Assembly: GCA_009649675.1 (NCBI GenBank)
Contig: WJPL01000004.1
Coordinates: forward strand, 62,001-126,000
Source of the DNA: Alphaproteobacteria bacterium HT1-32
GTDB taxonomy: Bacteria; Pseudomonadota; Alphaproteobacteria; Rhodospirillales; HT1-32
Length of the DNA: 64,000 bases
Reading direction: 5' to 3'
Shown here: piece after piece, positions 26,122 through 35,030 of the stretch
Position numbering within the stretch: the first letter of the stretch is position 1
Layout: every line of letters starts with the position of its first letter
Position numbers and translations under genes: made by a program
Notes under the pieces: model-generated
The model's database searches: none
The model's input: the letters and a program-made list of their open reading frames with translations, nothing else
What the model was told of the DNA's origin: nothing

Positions 26122-26426
26122 CGTCAGGTTCCTTGGGGGTATTCAGAGGTCAGCGACTTATAGTTAGTCTCGACGCTTTCGGCCAGAAAGCGGGAAATTC
26201 GAAAAATGGCCATCAACATAACAGATGGTCGTCCTCAGGATAAACGATTTGCGATTATCGATAATCAATGATTTCATAATCTGCAAGTAACCTTGAGAGT
26301 TACAGCATGTCTGAGTCTCCGGCATGCAGGGAGTGATGATGGGAACCGCAGGATTTCAATGACCGACATTCTATGCCTCCGGGCAGCCTTTCTCTGTTTG
26401 CGTAGGGCATCGCAGGATAGACGGCC
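26122..26426. promoter_or_regulatory. Divergent promoter region with GATTATCGATAATC palindrome
   Basis: This 305-bp gap between gntR (minus) and tctB-2 (plus) holds no credible gene. It contains the perfect 14-bp palindrome GATTATCGATAATC at 26253-26266, in an AT-rich stretch suited to overlapping promoters. Its 12-bp core ATTATCGATAAT recurs before the alcohol dehydrogenase operon. Size and symmetry fit a GntR/FCD operator. Confidence 0.6.
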
Positions 26427-26921
26427 ATGACCGGTGGCCGGCAATCTAATAATTCTTATCTGTTTGTCTCAATAGCCAGCGCAGTTCTCGCAGCGGGTAT
26501 GTGGGCTCTGGTGCCCTATCAGGTGGACAAGCCGGTCGCGATGTTTGGATTTGGTTCTCAGGGACTGGATCCGAAAGCTTTCCCGTATCTGGTAACGGCA
26601 GCCTGGTTCCTGGTCAGCCTCTGGAATGTTGTCGAAGCTGTGCGGTCGAAGGAGCAGGGGGAGGCGCAAAGCCGGGTAACGGTTAGTGTCCTGATCACGG
26701 TTGTCGTGTCCTTTGCATATGCCCTGCTGCTGGAGCCACTTGGCTTCGTGTCCTCCAGTGCGCTGGTCGTTGCCGGGCTGGCCCTGTTCTTCGGTGCGCG
26801 GGACTGGATGCCGATTCTGATCTGCGCGCTCGGGGTGCCGGGTGTCGTGTTTTATGTCTTCACGCGCCTGCTGCATGTGTCGCTGCCGCCGTTCCCCTCC
26901 TGGCTGGTGGGGGGCGTGTGA
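26427..26921 (+). CDS. tctB: TTT-system small membrane protein TctB (system 2)
   Basis: A 164-residue protein with four hydrophobic segments and the TctB-like GSQGLDPKAFPYLVTAAW segment after helix 1. It is first in a B-A-C order. Its stop overlaps the tctA start by one base (TGATG), so translation is coupled. Confidence 0.86.
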   Translation: MTGGRQSNNSYLFVSIASAVLAAGMWALVPYQVDKPVAMFGFGSQGLDPKAFPYLVTAAWFLVSLWNVVEAVRSKEQGEAQSRVTVSVLITVVVSFAYALLLEPLGFVSSSALVVAGLALFFGARDWMPILICALGVPGVVFYVFTRLLHVSLPPFPSWLVGGV

Positions 26922-28429
26922 TGCTGGCTGATCTCTATGAAGGTCTGATGATGGTGTTCCGGCTGGACACCATTGCGATGACATGTGTCGGGCTTGTGCT
27001 TGGCATTTTCGTTGGTTCTCTTCCCGGTTTCACCACGGTTATGGCGATGGCGGTTCTGCTGCCGATATCGTTTTTCCTGGACCCCCTGATCGGTCTTCCG
27101 TTTCTGATTGGCGTTTACAAGGGCGGTATCTATGGCGGGTCGATTCCGGCTATTCTGGTTGGCATCCCCGGAACCGGCGCCTCAGTTGCAACGACTTTTG
27201 ACGGACCGAAGCTGACCAAGCTGGGGAAATCCCGAAAGGCACTGGAAATGGCGCTGGCTGCGTCCGTCATCGGGGATACCGCATCAAGCCTGCTGACGAT
27301 CTTCCTGATTGGCCCCATTGCACTGATTGCCCTGCATATTGGTCCGCCTGAACTGGTTGTTGTGCTGGTACTCAGCATGGTCATCATTGCGTCGACAACC
27401 GGTGGTGCGGTCGCCAAGGGGCTGCTGATGCTGGTGATCGGCATGTTCCTGTCGCTGGTCGGGCAGGACCCGATCGGGGCACTGAACCGCTTTACCTTTG
27501 ATTTCTTCGCTATTCAGGCAGGGATCGACCTGCTGCCGATGCTGATTGGTCTGTTTGCGATACCGGAGATCCTGCTGGCGGTGGAGGAACGCGCAAAGCT
27601 AGCGCTGAAATCGAGCAGTCTGCGTCCGGAAGGTGAGCGCCTGCGCTGGTCTGAACTGATGCGCTCCAGAAAGACCATCATGCGATCGACATTCATCGGA
27701 GCCTCGATCGGGGCCGTGCCGGGGGTCGGGCAGGTGGTTGCCGCCTTCATGGGATATGCGGCGGCGAAGAATGACTCTCCGACACCGGAGAATTACGGCA
27801 AGGGAGAACTGGACGGGGTTGCTGCACCGGAAGCTGCGAACAATGCTGTGAACGGTCCGACCATGGTTCCCCTGCTGACATTGGGTATCCCGGGTGACAA
27901 CATCACGGCCATTCTGCTTGGGGCGCTGGTTGCACAGGGACTGCGTCCTGGCCCGCAGCTTTTCACCGAGCAGGCGCCGATGATTTATGCACTGCTCAGC
28001 TCCATGGTTATTGCCTGCCTACTTCTGGCGGCGGTCGGTTATGTACTGATCCCGGTGTTTGCCCGGCTGGTGTCGATCCGACGGGCTTTCCTGGTTCCGC
28101 TGACGCTGGTTTTCGCCGTGGCCGGTACGTACGTCTATCGTTCAAGCCCGTCCGACCTGATGTTTCTGATGGCTTTCGGTCTGTTCGGATATGCGATGCG
28201 GAAGCTTCGTTTTGACGTCACACCGCTGGTCATGGGTTTTATTCTGACACCGCCACTCGAATATGCGTACGGCCAGACCGTTCTGCTTTCGCAAGGCGAT
28301 GTTCTTGGCTTCGTACTTGCAGAACGGCCAGTGACCGTTGTGCTGCTGACTGTGATTCCGATCATCCTCGGCTTTTTCTGGTGGCGGGGCAGCCGCCGGA
28401 AAAACAGCTTACCGATAACGCAAGGATGA
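26921..28429 (+). CDS. tctA: TTT-system large permease TctA (system 2)
   Basis: A 502-residue permease. GSLPGFTTVMAMAVLLPISF, YKGGIYGGSIPAILVGIPGTG, AVPGVGQVVAAFMGYAAAK, APEAANNAVNGPTMVPLLTL and GIPGDN are the two symmetric TctA signature sets. The ATG at 26921 overlaps the tctB stop; GTG 26918 is an alternative one codon longer. Confidence 0.93.
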   Translation: MLADLYEGLMMVFRLDTIAMTCVGLVLGIFVGSLPGFTTVMAMAVLLPISFFLDPLIGLPFLIGVYKGGIYGGSIPAILVGIPGTGASVATTFDGPKLTKLGKSRKALEMALAASVIGDTASSLLTIFLIGPIALIALHIGPPELVVVLVLSMVIIASTTGGAVAKGLLMLVIGMFLSLVGQDPIGALNRFTFDFFAIQAGIDLLPMLIGLFAIPEILLAVEERAKLALKSSSLRPEGERLRWSELMRSRKTIMRSTFIGASIGAVPGVGQVVAAFMGYAAAKNDSPTPENYGKGELDGVAAPEAANNAVNGPTMVPLLTLGIPGDNITAILLGALVAQGLRPGPQLFTEQAPMIYALLSSMVIACLLLAAVGYVLIPVFARLVSIRRAFLVPLTLVFAVAGTYVYRSSPSDLMFLMAFGLFGYAMRKLRFDVTPLVMGFILTPPLEYAYGQTVLLSQGDVLGFVLAERPVTVVLLTVIPIILGFFWWRGSRRKNSLPITQG

Positions 28430-28485
28430 CGGCTGCCTGCCCAACCAACAAACCCTGTTAATGGGAACTCAAGGAGGAGGACGAG

Positions 28486-29445
28486 ATGAAGACGTGGTTC
28501 AAGACAGCGAGTGTTCTCGCAATTACTGCCGTTACGGCGCTGACCTCATGGTCGGCAGCTGCCGAATACCCGGAAAAGCCGATCACCATGATCATTCCGC
28601 TGGGGGCCGGTGGTTCGCATGATCTGAATGCGCGGGTTATCAGCAGCATTCTGCCAAGCTATCTTGGTCAGCCGGTCATCGTGAAGCTGATGCCGGGCGC
28701 GGGTGGTCAGACCGGAACCGCTGCAGCATCCAAGGCCGCGGCAGATGGCTACACCCTGCTGTTCACGCATAACTATATCGATCAGTTGCAGCAGCATGTT
28801 GCAAAGCTGCCCTATGATCCGACAAAGGATTTTGTGACCGTAGCCCGCACCAACTATGCCTCGCCGTCGCTGATCGTCAAAACTGACAGCAAGTTCAAGA
28901 CCTACGAAGACATCATTGCTTTTGGTAAGGCCAATCCCGGCAAACTCAGCTTTGGTCACTCCGGAAACTGGGGTGCGTTTATGGTTCCGGGGGCGATGCT
29001 GTTCAGTGCGGCGGGCGTTAACCCGCAGCTGATTCCGCACAAGGGTGGCGGCCCCGCCATGCAGGCACTGCTTGCCGGTGATGTTGATGTGTCCATGGGC
29101 TTCAATTCTTCGATCTCGGGACAGGCCGGTCAGGTGCGTCCGCTGGTCTCGGTTTCGTCTGAGCCTGTTCTGGATGGTGTCCCGACGGTCGCTGACAAAG
29201 GGATCGGGGGAGTTGCGAATTCCGGAACCATGCACCGGGTCGTGCTGGTCAATCGCGATGTTCCGGCAGATGTTCTCGCAAAACTGCGCAAGGCATTCGT
29301 GGATATGCAGCAGGACAAAACTTACAAAAATCTGCTGAATAAACTCGGCGAGAATGCAGCCTTCATGTCTGGTGAAGACTATGAGGCGGTACGTCAGGAA
29401 CAGTCTGAAAAATATAAGGCGTTCACGGCGTCGCTGGCGAAATAG
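28486..29445 (+). CDS. tctC: TTT-system binding protein TctC/Bug (system 2)
   Basis: A 319-residue Bug receptor. AAGGAGGAGGA precedes the ATG. The Sec signal is residues 1-26 (cut after SAAA-EYP). Family motifs are YPEKPITMIIPLGAGGSHD, GAGGQTG, AAADGYTLLF, GKLSFGHSG and VPTVADKG. It is the last gene of tctBAC and is followed by a hairpin (29462-29489). Confidence 0.92.
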   Translation: MKTWFKTASVLAITAVTALTSWSAAAEYPEKPITMIIPLGAGGSHDLNARVISSILPSYLGQPVIVKLMPGAGGQTGTAAASKAAADGYTLLFTHNYIDQLQQHVAKLPYDPTKDFVTVARTNYASPSLIVKTDSKFKTYEDIIAFGKANPGKLSFGHSGNWGAFMVPGAMLFSAAGVNPQLIPHKGGGPAMQALLAGDVDVSMGFNSSISGQAGQVRPLVSVSSEPVLDGVPTVADKGIGGVANSGTMHRVVLVNRDVPADVLAKLRKAFVDMQQDKTYKNLLNKLGENAAFMSGEDYEAVRQEQSEKYKAFTASLAK

Positions 29446-29461
29446 CATTAACAGGGGATTA

Positions 29462-29489
29462 CGGGGTGGCCTTGAAAACGGCCGCCCCG
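29462..29489 (+). terminator. GC-rich hairpin after tctC-2
   Basis: A 10-bp stem, CGGGGTGGCC with GGCCGCCCCG (one G-T pair), has an 8-base loop and no following U run. It lies 16 bp past the tctC stop and 23 bp before the orphan dctP-like gene. It may cause partial termination or protect the 3' end of the tctBAC transcript. Confidence 0.5.
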
Positions 29490-29512
29490 CCCGACTGGAT
29501 ACGGAAGTACAA

Positions 29513-30424
29513 ATGCGTTTGAAAATTGGCGGATATCAGAGCGAAGGTTCCGTTCACACGGCGGGTGTCAGGGCGTTCCTTGATGCTCTTGATGCTAAAG
29601 CTCAGGGGTTTGATCTGGACCTCAGTATCAATGTGACGGCTGAAGGGATCGCAGCCGGCAGTCTGTTCTCCGGTACGGAAACCGGTGATTTTGATGTCTG
29701 CTACATGGCGAGCGGCTATCTCAGTGGACGAGTGCCGTCGCTGGACCTGCTGGATGTGCCGTTTTCAGTTGTCGACAGGCTGAAAGCCTATGACGCGCTG
29801 GATGGCGATGTCGGCGAAATTCTGCGCCGCGATGTCAGGGCTGAGACCGGTCTGCATGTAATGGCGTTCTGGGACAATGGATTTCGGCATGTTTCCAACA
29901 GCGTCCGCTCTATCCGGCATCCGCGGGATTGTGACGCTCTGGTCATTCGCACGTTGAATAATCAGTCTTATATGGATTTGCTGAAGGATCTGGGTTTCCA
30001 GCCGGTCGTGACGGATGTGAAGGAACTAGTGGAAAAGGTCCGCAGCGGTGCTGTCGACGCGCAGGAAAATCCACTGACCAATCTCGTCAATTTCGGCCTG
30101 CACGAATATCACCGCCATGTCACCATGACCTCGCATATCTTTGGCGTCGTCCTGTTTGCGGCGAATGGCCGGTGGTGGGACGGATTGTCGGATGCCCAGC
30201 GCAGCCGGGTTGAAACCGCAGCCCGCAGCGCATCGGCTGTGCAGCGTCAGGCCAGCATTGATGATGACAGGAAGTTGCTGGATGTCCTGATTGATGACGG
30301 CGTCGAAGTGCTGTCCGCTGATGCGATTGATGTGCAGGCCTTTCGCGATGCAAGCGCAGCCTGTGCCGGAAATTTACGGAAGAAACTGCCTGACGATTTG
30401 TGCCAGGCCTATTTGCAGGCCTGA
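29513..30424 (+). CDS. Orphan DctP-like solute-binding protein without a signal peptide
   Basis: A 303-residue protein with the TRAP DctP fold pattern: LDLLDVPFSVVDR, ETGLHVMAFWDNGFRHVSNS, IRHPRDCDALVIRTLNN (Arg at the carboxylate-clamp position), PVVTDVKELVEKVRSGAVDAQENPLTNL and YHRHVTMTSHIFGVVLF. The ATG at 29513 with GGAAG upstream begins directly with the first beta strand (MRLKIGGYQSEG). The frame is open upstream to 29354, but that region overlaps tctC and has no signal-like stretch. No dctQM lies nearby. If the start is right the protein is cytoplasmic, perhaps an intracellular acid-binding sensor or carrier. Confidence 0.75.
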   Translation: MRLKIGGYQSEGSVHTAGVRAFLDALDAKAQGFDLDLSINVTAEGIAAGSLFSGTETGDFDVCYMASGYLSGRVPSLDLLDVPFSVVDRLKAYDALDGDVGEILRRDVRAETGLHVMAFWDNGFRHVSNSVRSIRHPRDCDALVIRTLNNQSYMDLLKDLGFQPVVTDVKELVEKVRSGAVDAQENPLTNLVNFGLHEYHRHVTMTSHIFGVVLFAANGRWWDGLSDAQRSRVETAARSASAVQRQASIDDDRKLLDVLIDDGVEVLSADAIDVQAFRDASAACAGNLRKKLPDDLCQAYLQA

Positions 30425-30473
30425 ACGGGTCTGACCCAACGAATGATTGTGAAGAATGATTTCTTCGATATAT

Positions 30474-30485
30474 ATTATCGATAAT
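30474..30485. promoter_or_regulatory. ATTATCGATAAT palindrome before the alcohol dehydrogenase operon
   Basis: This perfect 12-bp palindrome lies 19 bp upstream of the ATG at 30505 and is identical to the core of the site at 26253-26266. It is embedded in the AT-rich TCGATATATATTATCG, which includes a second offset CGATA/TATCG pair. It would let a repressor block initiation at the dehydrogenase-aldolase-cupin operon. Confidence 0.55.
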
Positions 30486-30504
30486 CGAGAATATGGAGAG
30501 AGCC

Positions 30505-31668
30505 ATGACTGACGGACCGATGGTCAAGACATCCCCGGACTACCCGCTGCCTGAGACAATGAAGGCGTGGGTTCTGGGTAATCCCGGTGAAATGATTCTG
30601 ACCGAAAAACCGGTGCCGAGCCCGGGACGGGCTGAGGTTCTGGTGCGCATTGATGCAATTGCGATCTGCGCGACGGATCTGGAAATTCTGGATCATGGTG
30701 TTCCGGCAATGGTTGAAGGCGGTTTGCCGTTCAACAAGAACTTCACCTTTGGTCACGAATATATGGGAACTGTTGTGGCACTCGGGCCGGGGGTCGATGA
30801 GTTCGATATCGGCGACCGGATTACGGTCGAGATTCATGCCGGTTGCGGACAATGCAAGCGATGCCGCCAGGGCATGTACACCTCCTGCCATAATTACGGC
30901 ATGAATTACGGTGATGTGGACAAGGGCCATCGTGCCAATGGTTTCACGACTGATGGTGGCTTTGCCGAATACGCCATCAACAACATCAACACCATGATCC
31001 GTGTGCCCGATGAAATGTCAGATGAAGAGGCAACGCTGGTCGTGACGGCGGGCACATCAATGTACGGCCTGACTGAACTGGGCGGGCTGGTTGCCGGTGA
31101 AAGTGTGGTTGTTACGGGGCCGGGGCCAATCGGTCTGCTGGCCGTGGGGGTCGCCCGTGCGCTGGGTGCGAACCCGGTGATCCTGACGGGAACCCGCGAT
31201 GGTCGTCTGGAGATTGGCCGCAAGCTTGGTGCGACCCATACGATCAATGTACGCAACGAAAATGCTGTTGAGGCGGTGAAGCGGATCGCCGGGCCGAAAG
31301 GTGTTGATTATCTGATCGAATGCGCCGGCACGGATACCGCGATCAACGAGGCGGCCCAAATGGTAAACCGGGGCGGGAAAATCTGCCTTGCAGCCTTCCC
31401 GCACAAGCCGGTGGAAGTCGATATCGCCAAATTCGTCATTAATAACATCTACCTCTATGGCATTCGCGGTGAAGGTAAATCCGGCACCCATCGTGCGATG
31501 AGTTTCATGGCAGAAAAGCGCTTCGATGCCTCGCTCATTCACACCCATACCTTCAGTCTGGATGACCTGCCGGAAGCAATCCGTCATGCGAAAGAGCGTA
31601 TCGACGATGCGATCAAGGTGGTTGTGAAAGCCCGCGGTGTGGAACGGGTGTCTCAGGCAGCCGAATGA
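30505..31668 (+). CDS. Zinc-dependent medium-chain alcohol/polyol dehydrogenase
   Basis: A 387-residue MDR-family dehydrogenase. AIAICATDLEILDHG supplies the catalytic Zn Cys. FTFGHEYMGTVVALG supplies the Zn His/Glu. The structural-zinc cysteines are in AGCGQCKRCRQGMYTSC. The Rossmann loop is VVVTGPGPIGLLAVGVARALG with LGA following. It resembles sorbitol/threonine dehydrogenases and probably oxidises a secondary alcohol to a ketone with NAD. The ATG at 30505 has GGAGAG before it and beats 30493. It heads an operon with a DapA-like aldolase and a cupin under a GntR-type palindrome. Confidence 0.88.
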   Translation: MTDGPMVKTSPDYPLPETMKAWVLGNPGEMILTEKPVPSPGRAEVLVRIDAIAICATDLEILDHGVPAMVEGGLPFNKNFTFGHEYMGTVVALGPGVDEFDIGDRITVEIHAGCGQCKRCRQGMYTSCHNYGMNYGDVDKGHRANGFTTDGGFAEYAINNINTMIRVPDEMSDEEATLVVTAGTSMYGLTELGGLVAGESVVVTGPGPIGLLAVGVARALGANPVILTGTRDGRLEIGRKLGATHTINVRNENAVEAVKRIAGPKGVDYLIECAGTDTAINEAAQMVNRGGKICLAAFPHKPVEVDIAKFVINNIYLYGIRGEGKSGTHRAMSFMAEKRFDASLIHTHTFSLDDLPEAIRHAKERIDDAIKVVVKARGVERVSQAAE

Positions 31669-31707
31669 CAATTATCAGTTCAGAATATTCTTGTTGGAGA
31701 TGATCTA

Positions 31708-32634
31708 ATGACAAAAGCAATCCGCGGCATCTATGCCGCAGCCCTGACCCCGTTTACCCGCTCCGGAGATGTCGATACGGGTATGCTGAGTGCATACTGC
31801 ACCTGGTTGCTGGAGCAGGGTATTGACGGGGTTGCGCCGCTCGGCACAACGGGCGAGGGAAACTCCATCAGCCTGGCAGAGCGTTGCCGGGTTCCGGCAG
31901 CCCTTGCTGCTGCAGGCATTCCGGCTGACCGGGCCATCATCGGCACCGGCTCCTGCGCATTTGCGGATGCGGTGAAGGCGACAAAATCGGCGCTGGATGC
32001 GGGCTATAACAATGTGCTGGTACTGCCGCCATTCTATTTCAAGAACGCAACTGATGACGGGGTCTATGCCTATTATGCCCGTCTGATCGAGACGATCGCC
32101 GATGACCGGTTGCGGGTCTATCTGTATCACTTCCCACAGATGTCGATGACACCGTTCAGCGTCGGTCTGGTTCAGCGCCTGAAAGCCGGTTTCGGGCCGG
32201 TTATTGCGGGCCTGAAAGACAGCTCCGGTGATCTCAGCGCCTCAATCGCCTTTGCTGCCGCCACAGAAGACTTTGACGTTTATCCGAGTAACGAAGGTGT
32301 CTATGTCGATGCGGTCAAGGCGGGTTGCGCCGGGGTGATATCGGCTACGACCAATGCATCGGCGGGCTATGTCTCAAAGGCAAAGGCAGGGGACGAAACA
32401 GCTGCGCTGGCCGCTCAGGAAAAACTGGCGGCTGTTCGCAAGGAAATCGCCAGATATCCGCTGAGTGCAGCTCTGAAAGAGATCCAGATTGTCCGTTCCG
32501 GTGACGATGCATGGCGTGAAATTCTGCCACCGCAAGTGGCGCTGGATGAGCAGTCTCGCCGCGGACTGCTGAATGCACTGGCGGATCTGTCGGATGTGGT
32601 CGGCATCCCGGCCCTTAACGACAAAGCCGCCTGA
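31708..32634 (+). CDS. DapA/NanA-superfamily aldolase or dehydratase
   Basis: A 308-residue (beta/alpha)8 class I aldolase-superfamily protein. LTPFTRSGDVD and PLGTTGEGNSISLAER form the phosphate/acid loop. VYLYHFPQM gives the conserved Tyr. The Schiff-base Lys is in VIAGLKDSSGD. It also has YPSNEGVYVDAVKAGCAGVISA. Members condense or cleave pyruvate with aldehydes or dehydrate keto-deoxy sugar acids. Dihydrodipicolinate synthase itself is less likely because the neighbours are catabolic. It follows the dehydrogenase by 39 bp. Confidence 0.88.
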   Translation: MTKAIRGIYAAALTPFTRSGDVDTGMLSAYCTWLLEQGIDGVAPLGTTGEGNSISLAERCRVPAALAAAGIPADRAIIGTGSCAFADAVKATKSALDAGYNNVLVLPPFYFKNATDDGVYAYYARLIETIADDRLRVYLYHFPQMSMTPFSVGLVQRLKAGFGPVIAGLKDSSGDLSASIAFAAATEDFDVYPSNEGVYVDAVKAGCAGVISATTNASAGYVSKAKAGDETAALAAQEKLAAVRKEIARYPLSAALKEIQIVRSGDDAWREILPPQVALDEQSRRGLLNALADLSDVVGIPALNDKAA

Positions 32635-32662
32635 TAACGCCCAGTCTGAAAGGAGAAAGACA

Positions 32663-33112
32663 ATGCCTGAACCTGTACTTGTAGAACCGGCCAGCCCTGG
32701 TCCCAACCCGCGCGCCCACTGGCCGGTCGAATTGCAGCAGGAGTTTCTGGAGAATGCAGAAAATCCCTGCGTCGGAAATATACTGGTCTCTGAAACAGAT
32801 GAACTCCGGGTCTGGCATTTCACGCTGCCAAAGGGGGAGCGCTATACCTTTCACTGTCATGTCCTGAATTACTTCTGGACCTGCCACACGAACGGGATTG
32901 CCCGGGGCTGGTACGATGACGGCCGGATTCAGGACGTGCATCACTATGCCGGCGAGACCAAGCATTTCGTGTTCGGAAAAGGTGAGCGGTTTGTCCATTC
33001 CGTTGGCAATGTCGGGGATACGGACTTGCTGTTCACAACGGTGGAATTCAAGAACAGCGCAAACACACCGCTGGTCGTGCCGGAATCTGTGCGGCTGATA
33101 CGACCCAGTTGA
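32663..33112 (+). CDS. Small cupin-domain protein
   Basis: A 149-residue single-domain protein. VWHFTLPKGERYTFHCHVLNY resembles cupin motif 1 (metal-type His pair), and HFVFGKGERFVHSVGNVGDTDL resembles motif 2 with a late His. It could be an isomerase, a dioxygenase or a sugar-acid handling enzyme. AAAGGAG precedes ATG 32663, fixing the start. It is the last gene of the dehydrogenase-aldolase operon. The downstream gap (33113-33292) contains CTGATA-N5-TATCAG (33151-33167), a possible control site for the next operon. Confidence 0.75.
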   Translation: MPEPVLVEPASPGPNPRAHWPVELQQEFLENAENPCVGNILVSETDELRVWHFTLPKGERYTFHCHVLNYFWTCHTNGIARGWYDDGRIQDVHHYAGETKHFVFGKGERFVHSVGNVGDTDLLFTTVEFKNSANTPLVVPESVRLIRPS

Positions 33113-33292
33113 GTAACCGGACACTGGCTTTGTAACAGTCAGCAACAATACTGATAAAGGCTATCAGCAAAATTGACTCATTAAAGTGAAGGCCGGATTG
33201 CATACTCAAAGACCCGTGAACTGCAAAATACCATTCTAATAATCAAAAAATAAATGTGCAGTTCTTAATCAGAGAACAGAGGAGACGTCGAT

Positions 33293-34429
33293 ATGGGAGA
33301 CGGGAATTCAAAGCTCACAAAAGTAACGGCTGATACTGGCATGATGACAGGTCGCCGGACATTCATGGCGGGTATGGCTGCGGCAGGTGCTGTTGCGATG
33401 ACCATCGGCCCGGGTCGGGCAAATGCTGCAAACTGGCCATCACAGCCGATCACACTGGTGGTCATGTATGGCGCAGGAGGTGGCACGGACACGGTTCTGC
33501 GAACCCTCGCCGGGGAAATGGCGAAGTCCAAGGGATGGACAATCAATGTCATCAACAAGCCGGGGGCCGTTGGTGCCGTGGCAACGGAGTTTGTCGCCGG
33601 AAAACCGGGTGATGGTCACTGGCTGCTCGGGGCAGCGAACTACAACAAGTTCGTCCGCGTTATGGGTCATACCAATGAGAAGCCGTGGGAGAACTGGACC
33701 TATTTCCAGGCAGCCAATGCGGTTGCGTCCTGGTCCGTACCGGTCGATTCACCTTTCAAGACACTTGATGACCTGATCGCCCACGCCAAGAAGAATCCGG
33801 GCAAGCTGGCTATTTCAACCTCCGGAACCGGTGGTATCTGGCACGAACTTGCCCTGATCGTCGCTGACGCTGCGGGTATTGATATCGGGTTTGTACCTTA
33901 CAAGGGGGGCAAGGCCGCAACGCTGGCTGGTCTGCAGGGTGAAGTGGATATCGCCGGTGGCGGCGTGCATGAGCATGTCGACCTGATCCGGGCTGGCAAG
34001 CTGCGTTGCCTGCAACAGACCTCGGATAAGGACATTACGCTGGCTGACGGTACGGTGCTGCCGACCGTCGGGAAAATGTTGCCCGACCTGGCTTCCCTGC
34101 TGCCAATCGGACCTCAGTATAATCTGGTGATGAAGCGGGATACGCCGGTTGAGGTCTTGCGGGAGATCAAGGAAGCTTTTGTTGCGGCCGTGGAATCTGA
34201 CGCCTTCATGAAGATCGCGGAAAGCCAGTATTTCACGATTGATGTGCGCACGGGGGATGCTGCCGACAAACGCGCGGCTCAGCTGGAAGCACTGACGGCG
34301 GCGACCTTCCGTAAATATTCGGGTCAGATCAAGGGGACGGTCAAGTCACCCGCAGAACTCGGACTCCCTGAGCCGAAGGATTTTGACAAATGGTGGCCAC
34401 CCCAAGGTTACAGCAAGCTCGACGTTTAA
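33293..34429 (+). CDS. tctC: TTT-system binding protein TctC/Bug with Tat-type signal (system 3)
   Basis: A 378-residue Bug receptor with an unusually long N-terminus. TGRRTFMAG (residues about 19-27) is a twin-arginine motif, followed by a hydrophobic Ala/Gly-rich segment and ANA-ANWPSQPI. The mature part shows VVMYGAGGGTDTVLR, NKPGAVGAVATEFVA, KLAISTSGTGGIWHEL and DVGFVPYKG-like IGFVPYKGG. GAGGAG precedes the ATG. It is the first gene of system 3. Export in a folded state is inferred from the motif; most members of the family use Sec. Confidence 0.88.
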   Translation: MGDGNSKLTKVTADTGMMTGRRTFMAGMAAAGAVAMTIGPGRANAANWPSQPITLVVMYGAGGGTDTVLRTLAGEMAKSKGWTINVINKPGAVGAVATEFVAGKPGDGHWLLGAANYNKFVRVMGHTNEKPWENWTYFQAANAVASWSVPVDSPFKTLDDLIAHAKKNPGKLAISTSGTGGIWHELALIVADAAGIDIGFVPYKGGKAATLAGLQGEVDIAGGGVHEHVDLIRAGKLRCLQQTSDKDITLADGTVLPTVGKMLPDLASLLPIGPQYNLVMKRDTPVEVLREIKEAFVAAVESDAFMKIAESQYFTIDVRTGDAADKRAAQLEALTAATFRKYSGQIKGTVKSPAELGLPEPKDFDKWWPPQGYSKLDV

Positions 34430-34482
34430 CGGCCTGCGTTCTTCGGAGCGCATGAAATCCACAGAGCGGAGTTTGTACGTCA

Positions 34483-35028
34483 ATGTCTGACGGAACTTTC
34501 CGCGGCGAGGACGAGAATGCGGGTGCTGCGCATCCGGCACTCGACCTTGTCGCGGGTCTTTTTCTACTTGCAATCGGACTCTGGTTTGCTGCGATGTCCC
34601 TCGCGCTGCCAGTCCCCGGCGGTATCTTATCGGCACCGGGGTTGCTGCCGTTCCTGACGGCAGCAAGTCTTGGGGGCATGGCCGTGATTCTCGCAATTTC
34701 CGGCATTCGGGGAATACGTATGTCGCCGCGACTTGATCTGGTCCGGACGTTATTCGATCCGGAAAGTCAGCGACGGACGATGCTGATTCTGACGGTGATC
34801 GTCTATGTGGCTGCGCTGGATACGCTTTCCTTCGAGCACTACCTGGCAGTCGGTAGCCTGTCCGTACCTGTCGGAAGTTTTGAACCAGTCACCATCGTTG
34901 CCCTGACGGCGCTGCTGCGGCTGTTCTGGACACCGCGGCTTGCCCATTGCCTGCTGGTTTCGCTGGTCTGGACCCTGATTCTGGCCTTCACGTTCCGTGG
35001 TGTCTTCAAGATACCGATGCCCGGGTGA
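34483..35028 (+). CDS. tctB: TTT-system small membrane protein TctB (system 3)
   Basis: A 181-residue protein with an N-terminal charged tail and four helices (about 22-42, 54-74, 96-120, 128-175). LPVPGGILSAPGLLPFLTAASLGGMAV is the TctB-like loop. It ends 2 bp before tctA. Confidence 0.84.
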   Translation: MSDGTFRGEDENAGAAHPALDLVAGLFLLAIGLWFAAMSLALPVPGGILSAPGLLPFLTAASLGGMAVILAISGIRGIRMSPRLDLVRTLFDPESQRRTMLILTVIVYVAALDTLSFEHYLAVGSLSVPVGSFEPVTIVALTALLRLFWTPRLAHCLLVSLVWTLILAFTFRGVFKIPMPG

Positions 35029-35030
35029 CG

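Noticed and set aside
31708-32634. Dihydrodipicolinate synthase for lysine synthesis
   Set aside because: It has the DapA fold and Schiff-base Lys, but it is in an operon with a dehydrogenase and cupin under a GntR-type site, which is catabolic context.
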